In this document: piece after piece, positions 8,808-17,162 of the stretch
Position numbering within the stretch: the stretch's first letter is position 1
How the letters are laid out: each line of letters starts with the position of its first letter
Source: Planctomycetota bacterium
GTDB taxonomy: Bacteria; Planctomycetota; UBA1135; GCA-002748355
Direction: 5' to 3'
Length of the DNA stretch: 52,427 nt
NCBI GenBank assembly: GCA_026984035.1
Contig: JALSSW010000107.1
Coordinates: 1-52,427 of the forward strand
Program-made: the position numbers and the translations under genes
Notes under the pieces: generated by a model
What the model saw: only the letters and a program-made list of their open reading frames with translations
What the model was told of the DNA's origin: nothing
Databases searched by the model: none

Positions 8808-10670
8808 CTAGGGACCCAGGCGCCCGAAGAGGACTGGGGATCTGGAGGTGGCTGTGCTGGGTTTTAGGGGATTCCTTCGAATTTCGACAAAGCAGGCGAA
8901 CATGGAGCCTCTTCCTCCAAGGGAATACCAGCTTTTGAGAGCTTGGGTGATCTTGGGAGGCCAGTGTTTTTTTCCATTCCAAGGCTCGATCAGGTTCTCC
9001 GTCCCTCCTGCGAAAATGAGAAGGAGGGTCCCCTGATGGGGAGGGATGGGTTTGAGTTGAGGGAGGGGAAAGAGAGACCCCGGGATTCCGGATTCAAGGC
9101 GAAAGGGTAAAGTTGGGAGGGGGGTTTTGGGGAGGAAAGGCGCTGGGGAAAGGATCTTTAACTCGGGTTCTCCGAAGGCCTCCTTAAGTGTGTAGAACTG
9201 GGAGCATGCTTGTGCGATCCACGCAGGGGCGCTGAGTTCAAATTCGGGTTTGCCTCCATGGAGACTTGGGAAATGGACCAGGCTGATTGCGTCCACTCTT
9301 CGAGGCAGGAGTGGTGGATAGAGAGCCAAGGGGAATTCGCCGGGAGGAATCCCGGGAGAACCATATACACCGCCTAACTGGTCCAGGAGTGCGATGGGGG
9401 CCTTCTGTGGGACGGGAACCCTTGCATCCACCAACCGGATTGCTCTTTGGGTGATATCGGCCCATTCTGCCCTGGCTTCGAGCCTGTGGTGAAGTCCCAT
9501 TCCCAGGAGTAGTGGAGTTGCGATACCAAGGACTTGGCCATATCGGGAAGTCGCAGTCAGGAGACCAAAAAGGAGGGCGAGAGGAGGGAGGCAGTAAAAG
9601 AGTGCCCGGGCGGAATCGAGGCCCTCCTTGAGTTGCAGAAAATGGACGTTGGGAGTGGTTGCCAAGGCCCAAAACCCAAGGAGGAGGTACATCCCTCTGC
9701 GATAGTAACGGCTATTGGGGAGATGGAAGGACAAGGGAGCCAGGGACCCAAGGAGCCATGGAGTGAGAATGAACCAAAAGAAGACTCGTTGAAGGACGAA
9801 GTCTTGAATCCATGTGGTGTCAAGGGGAACGAGGCTCCCCAAAAGTCGGTTCCCATAGTCGGAGAAAAAGGAAAGAACCCCCTTTGGGGCCAAGAGATTG
9901 GGGCTCGAGCCAAAGGGGTGATCCAAGAGAACAAGGCGAAGCCCCAGGTATGCAAGGCCCAGGACCCCAAAAGGTAAGGCAAGGGTAAATAGTTTTTTGA
10001 TCCCCAGCTCTCCCTGGCTCGGGTGGAAGTTGATCCACAATACAACACAAACAAGAGGGAAAACGGTCCAAGCCAGGGCTGATTCCATTGTCATGAGATT
10101 GAGAAGGGTGAAAACCAGAGCCGGGAAGAAGAGGTGAAAACCTGTGGCTCTTTTCTTAAAGGCCCTTAAGAAAAGAAGGCCGGAAAGGAGTCCGAAAGGA
10201 ACTGTGAGTCCGCAGCGTCCCACTAGCCATGCAATGTTTTCATGGGCAAGAGGTGTGAGGGCAAAGAACAGGGCAGCTGGCAAAGCTGACTTGCGGGAGG
10301 GGAGCGTTTCTTCCGCAAGGAGAAAAATTAAGTAAGAAGATCCCAAGTGGATCAAAAGGTTCATAAAGGCGCTGATTCCGGGGTGATTCCCGAAGATCGC
10401 AAAGTCCAAACCCAGGCTGAGTGAGACAATGGGGCGGTAAAACTCAAAGAAGGGATTCCCATGCCATGGTCCCGTAAAATCTTGAAGGATGGTCTCCCAA
10501 CGGACGTGGAGTCCTGTTTTTGGAAAAAAACTTGTGTAAGTGCGGAAAAACCGCAAGTCATCTGCTCCGAAGTTCCAATCCAGGGCTGGGAATCCCAGAA
10601 CAAGGAGAACAAAGGCGATCAAAAGGAACGAAAGGGTCCTCCTGCTAGGCTTCACGAGCTTTCCAAACAT
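8808..10670 (-). CDS. Polytopic membrane protein, GT-C glycosyltransferase-like
   Basis: This 620-residue inner-membrane protein has about 10-11 hydrophobic helices in residues 13-400 and a soluble C-terminal part. The first outer loop carries an acidic pair (NFGADDLRF, around residue 36), then FYRPIVSLSLGLDFAIFGNHP and a helix. This layout (TM1, loop with DD, 'YRP', many TMs) is that of GT-C membrane glycosyltransferases, which use lipid-linked sugars. I see no stronger motif, so the assignment is by architecture. Repeat element E2 lies just upstream of its start. Confidence 0.6.
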   Translation of the reverse strand: MFGKLVKPSRRTLSFLLIAFVLLVLGFPALDWNFGADDLRFFRTYTSFFPKTGLHVRWETILQDFTGPWHGNPFFEFYRPIVSLSLGLDFAIFGNHPGISAFMNLLIHLGSSYLIFLLAEETLPSRKSALPAALFFALTPLAHENIAWLVGRCGLTVPFGLLSGLLFLRAFKKRATGFHLFFPALVFTLLNLMTMESALAWTVFPLVCVVLWINFHPSQGELGIKKLFTLALPFGVLGLAYLGLRLVLLDHPFGSSPNLLAPKGVLSFFSDYGNRLLGSLVPLDTTWIQDFVLQRVFFWFILTPWLLGSLAPLSFHLPNSRYYRRGMYLLLGFWALATTPNVHFLQLKEGLDSARALFYCLPPLALLFGLLTATSRYGQVLGIATPLLLGMGLHHRLEARAEWADITQRAIRLVDARVPVPQKAPIALLDQLGGVYGSPGIPPGEFPLALYPPLLPRRVDAISLVHFPSLHGGKPEFELSAPAWIAQACSQFYTLKEAFGEPELKILSPAPFLPKTPLPTLPFRLESGIPGSLFPLPQLKPIPPHQGTLLLIFAGGTENLIEPWNGKKHWPPKITQALKSWYSLGGRGSMFACFVEIRRNPLKPSTATSRSPVLFGRLGP

Positions 10671-10682
10671 AGGAAGCTAGGT

Positions 10683-10741
10683 TAGCCCGCTTTATTCATG
10701 ACCTCGAGTTCTCTGAAGTGTGTTTTTGCCACAACTCGAGG
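10683..10741 (-). repeat. Intergenic element E2: CCCGNTTTATTCATGA motif plus hairpin
   Basis: CCCGCTTTATTCATGA lies at 10686-10701, immediately joined to a perfect 9-bp stem CCTCGAGTT (10702-10710) / AACTCGAGG (10733-10741) with a 22-base loop. Read on the minus strand, hairpin then TCATGAATAAAGCGGGCTA leads into the start codon at 10670, 12 bases further on. The minus-strand ATG-AAT reads as a five-codon ORF ending in TAA. Confidence 0.6.
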
Positions 10742-10783
10742 ATTCTTCGAATCCTTGGGGGTTTTCTAAATTAGAGAAACCCC
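10739..10783. repeat. Two further tandem hairpins upstream of the GT-C-like gene
   Basis: AGGATTC-ttc-GAATCCT (10739-10755) is a 7-bp stem with a three-base loop. GGGGTTTTCT (10758-10767) pairs with AGAGAAACCCC (10773-10783) with one bulged base. With the stem at 10702-10741 this makes three adjacent stems between the Clp-N gene and the next gene. None is followed by a clear T-run on the minus strand. Confidence 0.55.
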
Positions 10784-10872
10784 ATGGGACTTGATCGGAT
10801 CCTGGAAAGGCTCTTTTGAGACGAGCCCCAATTCTTCCGGCTTTCCCCCCGCTCATTCCCTTTGGGATCTTG

Positions 10873-11328
10873 CTAGAAGGTGGGACGGTCGGCGATTTCG
10901 TAGCCCATGGCCTCGACGATTTCGTTGGCGATCTCTTCAGGGTTTGTGCAGAACTCCCGGAGGCATTCAAAAGCAATCCCTCTAGGAAGGGAGAGAAGGG
11001 CGATCAACATTTGGTCGGTGGTTGTTTGTTTCCCACCTCCAAGTTTCTTCCGAATCACTCTTCCTCGGTTGAAAACCTCGAGTGTGCTTGCGTTCCAGCA
11101 ATCTTCTACGGCTTCCCCCGTTTCACGAGGGAGCTTCTTCATGTGATCCCTGAACATTTCCGGAAAGATGTTGATATCGTTCAAAACCCGGCTGGCCAGG
11201 CTGTAACGATCCCCGAGGAGCCCGACCATCAGGTGTCCCGTGTTGACGCATGTATCCCCCAACTCCCGGGAACATTCTTTTGCCCGTTTGAGGGCTTCCT
11301 GAACATTTTCAGTGAAATCGTTTTTCAT
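10873..11328 (-). CDS. Stand-alone Clp N-terminal domain protein
   Basis: This 151-residue cytoplasmic protein consists only of a double Clp_N (ClpA/ClpC-type) repeat: FTENVQEALKRAKECSRELGDTCVNTGHLMVGLL is the first half and the NRGRVIRKKLGGGKQTTTDQMLIALLS region the second. There is no AAA+ ATPase module, so it is not ClpC itself. Such free N-domains (ClpS/ClpC adaptor-like or decoy proteins) may bind Clp substrates or adaptors. The start ATG 11328 follows GGGAGAG. Five cysteines in a cytoplasmic domain this size are notable. Confidence 0.8.
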   Translation of the reverse strand: MKNDFTENVQEALKRAKECSRELGDTCVNTGHLMVGLLGDRYSLASRVLNDINIFPEMFRDHMKKLPRETGEAVEDCWNASTLEVFNRGRVIRKKLGGGKQTTTDQMLIALLSLPRGIAFECLREFCTNPEEIANEIVEAMGYEIADRPTF

Positions 11329-11402
11329 TGTTTCTCTCCCATCCTAGGTGGTTGTTTTCTTGCATTTTCCAGGGTCTTGTTCTTTGGATGTGCCCTCATG
11401 TT

Positions 11403-13163
11403 TTATTGGTCCCCTCGCTCCCGTTCGACTTCTTTCATTTTGTTCACCAGTTCGGTGGGATCCTCATAGACGCCTAGAGTTTGCCGCTCCAGGCTTAAGT
11501 ACGCCCTTGCTTTTTCGCTGGACTGGAGGCCGCTCCTCGAAAGAAGGATGGGGTCGAATTTGGGGTCAAGCATTTGAACGATCCGGCTTGGGATATAGTT
11601 CTTTTGGGCGGCAATCCTTAGTTTTTTGGCGCTCGCGGATTCACGATCTCCCACGATGGTCACGACAAGGGGAGGATAGAGAATGAGGTCGACAGCGCGG
11701 GCAAAACCGGCGACGAAATAACCGTATTGTTTATGGTCTCCCGCGAAACTTTGAATGATTTCGAGGGCGAGTTCTCTGAATTCCTCCCTTCGTGAGAGAA
11801 CCGCAAGGCGAGTCAAGGCTTCGGCAAGAACCGAATTCTCAAGAATCGACCGGTTTCTTCTGGGAGAATTCCCCCGATTTCGGATGACGGCTGAGTGATC
11901 GAAGAATCCGCCGGAAGGGGACCTGTGGGTTTCAACCAGGATCTCTCCCAGGCGCTCCGCCGGAAGGAGGAGATCCGCATTTCCGAGGAATTGCGAAGCC
12001 TGAACGAGAGCCTGAATGCAATAGGCCTGATCTGTCAAGAGGCCAGGAAGATGGTAGGTGCCATCCCAGTAGTGGTACATTCCCTCCTTCTCCGAGTAGA
12101 GTTCTTTGAGGAGGAAGTTCAGGCAGTTTTCAGCAATTTTGCTGAGTTCAGGGCGATCCAGGGCCACGGATGCCTTGAATAATGCATTGACCGCCATTGC
12201 ATTCCAGTTGGTGTAAACGGTTCGGTCGATGGTAGGTTTGGGGGCGTTTTTTCGCTCCTCGGGTCCAAGAATGTAGTATTCCGGGTCGTCTCTTTGGCTT
12301 CCAAAAAAGCTCCCCGTGGTCGGATCCAGCATGGTCTCCGTCATCCAACGAATCACACCCTCAGCTGCTTTCTTGTAGGATGGTTTTTCGAAGAGTTGCC
12401 AGGCTTCGATGAGGCAACGTAGCCGTTGGGCGTTGTTGTCGAGCACTTTCTCGAAATTGGGGACGCGCCAATCTCGGGTCTTGGAAAAACGGAAGAAGCC
12501 CCCGTCGATTGCGTCATGGATCCCCCCCTCGATCATTGAATCCAGAGTCAAGGTGACAACTTCGCGCATCCTGGGGTCTCCGGTTTTTGAGTATTGGATC
12601 ATGGCAAAATCCAAACTCTCGGTGTGGGGAAATTTTTGTCCTTCCCCCCAACCTCCATAGCTGTGGTCAAACTTGTCGAGCATGGATGCGGTCACACTTT
12701 CGACGAGTTCTTTTCCCAGCGTTTCTTCGATGGGGCCGGTTGCTAAGGGCTGTTCCTTTACCATTTTGGTGAAGGATTCTCCGCGCTTAAGCTCTTCTTT
12801 GTTCCTTTGATAGAAGCTCCAAATCTGCGGGAGGAGGGGGAGCAGCTCCTCGGGGCTTAGATAGGTGTCTCCGGCGATCAAATCTTCGTTGGGGGAGATG
12901 AATGCAATCGAGGGCCATCCCCCCATGTTGAACTGTTGGTCAAGATCTGGGTTGCGGTCAGCATCCACCTGGCAAAGAACAAAATGCTCCTTTAATGCGT
13001 TCTGGACTCTAGGGTCCCCGAAAGTTTGCTTCTCCATTTCCTGGCAAAAGCGGCACCAAGAGACAGTGAGCATAAGGATGAGGATCTTGTTCTCAGCTTC
13101 AGCCTTTTCAAGGCCTTCCTCATATGTCATCCATGGAAGATGTTCGAAACCTTCTCTGCTCAT
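11403..13163 (-). CDS. Thioredoxin-fold / DUF255 (YyaL-like) protein
   Basis: This 586-residue protein has an N-terminal thioredoxin-like domain (about 1-125) with CxxC in TVSWCRFCQEMEKQTF and the cis-Pro region GGWPSIAFI. A long alpha/alpha-barrel region follows (about 150-560), as in the DUF255/YyaL/SSP411 family: KFPHTESLDFAM, GGFFRFSKTRDWRVPNFEKVLDNNAQ and the ASVALDRPEL segment are typical. The usual family signature CHWCHVM is replaced by WCRFCQEM. ATG 13163 has AGGAG at 7 bases; the longer frame back to 13241 lies in an intergenic repeat. Function in this family is poorly established. Confidence 0.85.
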   Translation of the reverse strand: MSREGFEHLPWMTYEEGLEKAEAENKILILMLTVSWCRFCQEMEKQTFGDPRVQNALKEHFVLCQVDADRNPDLDQQFNMGGWPSIAFISPNEDLIAGDTYLSPEELLPLLPQIWSFYQRNKEELKRGESFTKMVKEQPLATGPIEETLGKELVESVTASMLDKFDHSYGGWGEGQKFPHTESLDFAMIQYSKTGDPRMREVVTLTLDSMIEGGIHDAIDGGFFRFSKTRDWRVPNFEKVLDNNAQRLRCLIEAWQLFEKPSYKKAAEGVIRWMTETMLDPTTGSFFGSQRDDPEYYILGPEERKNAPKPTIDRTVYTNWNAMAVNALFKASVALDRPELSKIAENCLNFLLKELYSEKEGMYHYWDGTYHLPGLLTDQAYCIQALVQASQFLGNADLLLPAERLGEILVETHRSPSGGFFDHSAVIRNRGNSPRRNRSILENSVLAEALTRLAVLSRREEFRELALEIIQSFAGDHKQYGYFVAGFARAVDLILYPPLVVTIVGDRESASAKKLRIAAQKNYIPSRIVQMLDPKFDPILLSRSGLQSSEKARAYLSLERQTLGVYEDPTELVNKMKEVERERGDQ

Positions 13164-13195
13164 GCCCTTCTCCTCAGTCTTCCTTGGTTGACCAA

Positions 13196-13263
13196 AGGCC
13201 CCACCGGGTCCCGGAGATTGAATCGGATCGCTCAATCTCATGAATCATCCCGGTTCATCCGGG
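13196..13263 (+). repeat. Intergenic element E3: ATTCATGA motif with two hairpins
   Basis: TCATGAAT at 13238-13245 abuts a perfect 8-bp stem GAGATTGA (13214-13221) / TCAATCTC (13232-13239). Reading on the minus strand, ATTCATGAGATT is followed by the hairpin and then CCCGGTGGGGCCT (13208-13196), matching CCTGGTGGGGCCT in E4. A second stem, CCCGG-ttcat-CCGGG, lies at 13249-13263. The element sits between rsfS and the DUF255 gene. Confidence 0.6.
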
Positions 13264-13269
13264 TCTGGG

Positions 13270-13635
13270 TCAAGAGGTCCCGAGAAAGTCCTTCGTGCGC
13301 TCGATCGAATCTCCCCAGAGATTGTCGAGATCATAAAACCGCCGCGCTTCCTCTTGGAAGATGTGGATGACCACAGTGTCAAAATCGAGAAGAATCCACC
13401 AACCCTCTTGGTAGCCTTCGATCTTTGCCTTGGGAACTCCCTGCCTTTTCATCGTAGTGTCGATTTCCCCACAGATTGCCTGCGCTTGCCTGCGGTTGTT
13501 CACAGAGACAAACAGGAAGAAGTCCGTAATCCCCAAGTTAGCGGAGACATCCAAGATTCGGATCTCCTCACCCTTTTTGTCTTGGGCGATTCGAACTGCA
13601 GTTTCAAGAATCTCTTTATCTTCCACTTTAATCAC
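13270..13635 (-). CDS. rsfS: Ribosome silencing factor RsfS
   Basis: This 121-residue protein binds ribosomal protein uL14 and blocks subunit joining in starved cells. Diagnostic stretches are ILDVSANLGITDFFLFVSVNNRRQAQAI, IEGYQEGWWILLDFDTVVIHIF and RRFYDLDNLWGDS, at the right length for the family. It starts with GTG at 13635. The frequent neighbour nadD is absent. It lies in a minus-strand row between hppA and the DUF255 gene, with a large hairpin separating it from hppA. Confidence 0.93.
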   Translation of the reverse strand: MIKVEDKEILETAVRIAQDKKGEEIRILDVSANLGITDFFLFVSVNNRRQAQAICGEIDTTMKRQGVPKAKIEGYQEGWWILLDFDTVVIHIFQEEARRFYDLDNLWGDSIERTKDFLGTS

Positions 13636-13672
13636 AAGGCTCGCAGCAACACCACGAGTTTCAGGGGGCTAA

Positions 13673-13716
13673 CCACGAACCGGACCGATGCCAAAAGCTT
13701 GTCGTCCAGTTCGTGG
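13673..13716 (-). terminator. Hairpin after hppA (terminator-like)
   Basis: CCACGAACCGGAC (13673-13685) pairs with GTCCAGTTCGTGG (13704-13716), a 12-bp stem with one mismatch and an 18-base loop. It lies between the end of hppA and the rsfS start. No T-run follows on the minus strand, so it may be a factor-dependent terminator or an mRNA-stabilising stem. Confidence 0.5.
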
Positions 13717-13734
13717 GAGGTTCATCGGTTTTTG

Positions 13735-15804
13735 CTAGATAAAAAGAGGGAGGAACACAAGGGAGACGATGGACATCAGTTTGATGAGGATGTTGATCGA
13801 TGGTCCAGCCGTATCCTTGAAGGGGTCGCCGACAGTATCGCCGACAACGGCCGCATGGTGAGCATCAGAGCCCTTTCCACCATGGTTTCCTCCTTCGATA
13901 TATTTCTTGGCGTTATCCCATGCTCCGCCAGCGTTGGCCATAAACAGGGCCATCATGACTCCGGAGACGAGGGCTCCCGCCAGCAGTCCTCCCAGAGCGC
14001 TCGCACCAAAGATGAGTCCGATGGCGATTGGCGTCAGGACAGCCAGCAGGCCGGGAGCCACCATCTCTTTGATGGCGCCCTTGGTCGCAATCTCCACGCA
14101 GCGGGCTGCATCAGGTTCGGCCTCGCCCTCCAGGAGTCCTTTGATCTCACGGAACTGACGCCTGACTTCTTCGATCATCTTGTTTGCGGCGCGCCCCACA
14201 GCTTTCATGGCCATCGAAGAGAAGAGGAAGGGAAGCATGGCGCCGATGAAGAGGCCGATCATGACTTGGGGGGAATTGATGTCGAGCGAGAAGGCCTGTG
14301 CAGATGGGCCGGCCTTGGCGACCAACTGATTGGCAAGAGCGCTGTAGCTGTTGAAGAGAGCCAGGGCGGTCAAGGCCGCCGAGCCGATCGCGAAGCCTTT
14401 TCCGATGGCTGCCGTGGTGTTCCCCGTTGCGTCAAGGGCGTCGGTGCGCTCCCGAACCTCCGGCTCGAGGTGGGCCATTTCTGCCAGGCCCCCCGCATTG
14501 TCGGCCACCGGCCCGTAAGCATCCACTCCCAGGGAGATCCCTAAGGTGGAGAGCATGCCGACCGCCGCCAAGGAGATCCCATAGATCCCCGCAAAGTGGT
14601 AGGTCGCCCAGATCCCGAGAGCGATTAAAATCGTAGGCATCCATGTAGAAACCATTCCTACCGCAAGGCCATGGATAATGTTCGTTGCCGCTCCTGTTTC
14701 ACTTTGCTTCGCGATCTCCCGGGAGGGCTTGAGTTTTTCGGAGGTGTAGTATTCGGTGACCTTGCCGATGATGACCCCAAGAAAGAGGCCGATGACCATG
14801 GAGAAGTAGATGGACCATTTTCCATAGAGGGGGGCCTTGGGATCAGTGAGATTTGGGATTTCGGGGCCGATGAGCAAGGTGACAAGGGCCATGATCGCGA
14901 CAAGAACGATCGAAGCGGTGAAAAGACCTCTAAAGAGGGCTTCCCCAAGCTTGCTCTCGTCGTTGGTTTTAACGCGGAAAGTCCCGATGATCGATGCAAG
15001 GATCCCGAAGGCTGCGAGGGCCAGAGGGTATACAACTAAGGCGCTAGCGGCCTTGGGGTTTCCGATCGCGACCGTCCCTCCAAGGAGCATCGTCGCAATG
15101 ATAGAACCCACATAGGATTCGAAGAGATCCGCTCCCATCCCGGCGACGTCCCCCACATTGTCCCCGACGTTGTCGGCGATCACTGCGGGGTTCCTGGGAT
15201 CGTCTTCGGGGATTCCCGCTTCAACCTTTCCCACGAGGTCAGCCCCCACATCTGCCGCCTTTGTGAAGATCCCACCGCCCACGCGGGCGAAGAGGGCAAT
15301 CGAAGAGGCCCCGAAGGAGAAGCCGAGGACATTCTCGATTGCCTCTACTGTGGCTCCTCCGTTGATCCATGTGAAGACGAGGATACCAAGGAGGCCCAGG
15401 CCGACCACACACAGGCCCATCACAGTCCCGGATGAGAAGGCAACGTGCAGAGCTTGGGAGAGGCTCGTTCTCGCCGCTTGAGTCGTCCTGACCGCTGCTC
15501 GGGTAGCTGTATACATCCCAATAAAGCCAGCCAAGGCCGAGGCGAAGGCTCCAAAGATAAAGGCAATAGCCTTCATCCAGTTGAGCTGTACTCCCATGAT
15601 TACAGCAACGATGAGGACGAAGAAGACAAGGATCTTGTATTCAGTTGTAAGAAAGGCCATTGCGCCCTTTTGAATCTGTCGGGCGATTTTCTTCATGACG
15701 TCGGTTCCTTCTTCAAACGCCATGATGCGCGAGAAGAGGACCTTGGCGTACACCAAGGCAGCAACTGCCAAGGCTAGGGAAAGAATGGTCCAGGTATAAA
15801 ACAT
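13735..15804 (-). CDS. hppA: Membrane-bound pyrophosphatase, probably K+-dependent and Na+-type
   Basis: This 689-residue inner-membrane pump with about 16 helices couples PPi hydrolysis to ion export. The PPi/Mg site is clear: [21 protein letters not shown] (about 185-205) and [20 protein letters not shown] (about 211-230), plus the C-terminal conserved Asp/Lys-rich loop. [10 protein letters not shown] (461-470) has Ala where K+-independent enzymes have Lys, indicating K+ dependence. The gate Glu sits in DLFESYVGS (Glu229), the position used by Na+-pumping enzymes such as the Thermotoga one, rather than the four-residue-shifted position of plant H+ pumps. Ion specificity is inferred from these residues. 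Confidence 0.93.
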   Translation of the reverse strand: MFYTWTILSLALAVAALVYAKVLFSRIMAFEEGTDVMKKIARQIQKGAMAFLTTEYKILVFFVLIVAVIMGVQLNWMKAIAFIFGAFASALAGFIGMYTATRAAVRTTQAARTSLSQALHVAFSSGTVMGLCVVGLGLLGILVFTWINGGATVEAIENVLGFSFGASSIALFARVGGGIFTKAADVGADLVGKVEAGIPEDDPRNPAVIADNVGDNVGDVAGMGADLFESYVGSIIATMLLGGTVAIGNPKAASALVVYPLALAAFGILASIIGTFRVKTNDESKLGEALFRGLFTASIVLVAIMALVTLLIGPEIPNLTDPKAPLYGKWSIYFSMVIGLFLGVIIGKVTEYYTSEKLKPSREIAKQSETGAATNIIHGLAVGMVSTWMPTILIALGIWATYHFAGIYGISLAAVGMLSTLGISLGVDAYGPVADNAGGLAEMAHLEPEVRERTDALDATGNTTAAIGKGFAIGSAALTALALFNSYSALANQLVAKAGPSAQAFSLDINSPQVMIGLFIGAMLPFLFSSMAMKAVGRAANKMIEEVRRQFREIKGLLEGEAEPDAARCVEIATKGAIKEMVAPGLLAVLTPIAIGLIFGASALGGLLAGALVSGVMMALFMANAGGAWDNAKKYIEGGNHGGKGSDAHHAAVVGDTVGDPFKDTAGPSINILIKLMSIVSLVFLPLFI

Positions 15805-15968
15805 CGAGGCTACCCCCGTCGTGGAAACGGATTTTGTGGAAGATTTTGTGGTTGAATTTGAGCCGGGAATCGAAAGATTTCTGGGTGTTCATTCAAGGCC
15901 GGTGGCCGTGTGAAACACACCAATCCCTCCCAAAAGAATGTTGTAACAATTAGGAAAAATGGGCCATA

Positions 15969-16061
15969 CCCGTTTTATTCATGAGATCTAGCAAAGGGAA
16001 TGTAAGTCCTGGTGGGGCCTACATTCCCTGTCAGAAAGCTTTTGATCATGAATAAATCGGG
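15969..16061. repeat. Intergenic element E4: double-ended palindrome with nested hairpin
   Basis: The outer arms CCCGTTTTATTCATGA (15969-15984) and TCATGAATAAATCGGG (16046-16061) are inverted with one mismatch in 16 bases. Nested inside, AGGGAATGTA (15995-16004) pairs perfectly with TACATTCCCT (16020-16029) around the loop AGTCCTGGTGGGGCC. It lies between dedA (3' end at 16070) and hppA (start at 15804). It could form a large cruciform or a long RNA stem. The arms are the same motif as in E2, E5, E6 and E7. Confidence 0.75.
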
Positions 16062-16069
16062 CTAGAAGG

Positions 16070-16906
16070 CTAGCGATCAGGGAAGGGAGGCTCAAGACTT
16101 TGATCTTCTTCAACCATAGTTTCTTCATTTGGCTCTCCATGAGGGGAAAGGTTTTCTGAAACCTGGTCCCTCTTGCCCGCTTCGGGAATATTTTCCTTGC
16201 TTTCTCCTCCCTTGGAAGGATGGAATCCTGAATCGGCCTTGTTTTCCTCGGTGCTGGTGCTGGGCTCCGGTCCCACAAAGATCTCCTTGACCTCTTTTCC
16301 CAGCAGTCTTTTTCGCCTCATGCGACGAAACCAGATCCATCCTGCGAAGAGAGTCGCTGCAGAAGCTACAACAATGAAGATGCCCTTCTCCGTTTTCTCT
16401 ACAAAGTGCACCAGATCGTCGATCTTGTCTCCGAAAAAATATCCCAAGCCTCCAAGAAGGGGCACAACAACAAGAGCCCCGAGTCCGTCGATCACTAAGA
16501 AACGCCAAGCAGAAAAACGCATGGATCCTGCCGTAAAATAAGCTGGCATCCTCAGTCCAGTGAGGAAGCGAGCGACGAAAATTGTCAGCCAACCCCTCTT
16601 TTGAAACCAAGCGTCAAAGAGGGCGAGTTTTTCCCGTGTAATAAAACGGCGGACCGTTTTGAGCCTCAAGATCTTCGGCCCGAAGATTCGGCCGAGCAAA
16701 AAGGGCATGAGGTCTCCGGCCAAGATGGCCCCAATGCAGGTTCCCGCGAGAAGAAAGGGGTCGGCCTTGTCCAAGTAAACGATGTACCCCGCACCGACAA
16801 GGATAAGCTCCTCAGGAAAGGGAATCCCTATCCCGCAGGCAATCATGAGGAGGAAGACTGCGAGGTGTGGGCTATCCGTCAGAAATTCTAGAAGGCCTTC
16901 AAACAG
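16070..16906 (-). CDS. DedA family (SNARE-associated) membrane protein; non-canonical start
   Basis: DedA/Tvp38 proteins are inner-membrane proteins implicated in flipping undecaprenyl phosphate or other lipids, and in proton-driven transport. The core shows GIPFPEELILVGAGY (re-entrant loop), GDLMPFLLGRIFG and RFLTGLRMPAYFTAGSMRFSAWRFL, typical of the family. The C-terminal ~70 residues are a Glu/Ser/Lys-rich tail. The first ATG (16846) would remove most of the first helix. The family-like N-terminus (LFEGLLEFLTDSPHLAVFLL) begins at a CTG at 16906 with AAGGAG eight bases upstream (16915-16920) and an in-frame stop just before it. A CTG start is therefore proposed. Confidence 0.82.
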   Translation of the reverse strand: MFEGLLEFLTDSPHLAVFLLMIACGIGIPFPEELILVGAGYIVYLDKADPFLLAGTCIGAILAGDLMPFLLGRIFGPKILRLKTVRRFITREKLALFDAWFQKRGWLTIFVARFLTGLRMPAYFTAGSMRFSAWRFLVIDGLGALVVVPLLGGLGYFFGDKIDDLVHFVEKTEKGIFIVVASAATLFAGWIWFRRMRRKRLLGKEVKEIFVGPEPSTSTEENKADSGFHPSKGGESKENIPEAGKRDQVSENLSPHGEPNEETMVEEDQSLEPPFPDR

Positions 16907-16992
16907 AGATCCTACTCCTTAACTTGGATGATTCATCATGTGGCCGATGGTCTAAATCCCCGGATCATACCGAGGACTATAGGATCCCTCGA

Positions 16993-17014
16993 CTTTACCC
17001 CACAGAATTCATGA
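16993..17014 (-). repeat. Intergenic element E5: ATTCATGA motif upstream of dedA
   Basis: Minus-strand TCATGAATTCTGTGGGGTA (17014-16996) resembles the 51.06-kb copy TCATGAATAAGGTGGGTA. It points to the dedA start about 90 bases away, and reads as a five-codon ATG-AAT ORF ending in TAA. The 250-base region around it holds no gene; a small stem GGTTTC-tatgt-GAAACC lies at 17049-17065. Confidence 0.45.
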
Positions 17015-17162
17015 CCCTGTTCCTATTGCTGGATGTTTTTTTTCGCCAGGTTTCTATGTGAAACCGCATTTCAAGGAAAACAAAGTGTTCAAGGAACGAG
17101 GTCAACCGGTGGTTTCCATAGTGGGGCTGTGCACAGCGGGTATGTGGCCATGAAAAAAGCCC

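Noticed and set aside
13240..14544. 434-codon plus-strand frame opposite hppA, starting at an ATG-AAT of element E3
   Set aside because: It is antisense to a clear membrane pyrophosphatase, is His/Asp/Ser-rich without domains, and arises from codon bias of the real gene.
17023..17065. T-run plus GGTTTC/GAAACC stem as a terminator for the gene at 17163
   Set aside because: The T-run precedes the stem on the plus strand, so on the minus strand it would be an A-run after the stem, which does not fit an intrinsic terminator.
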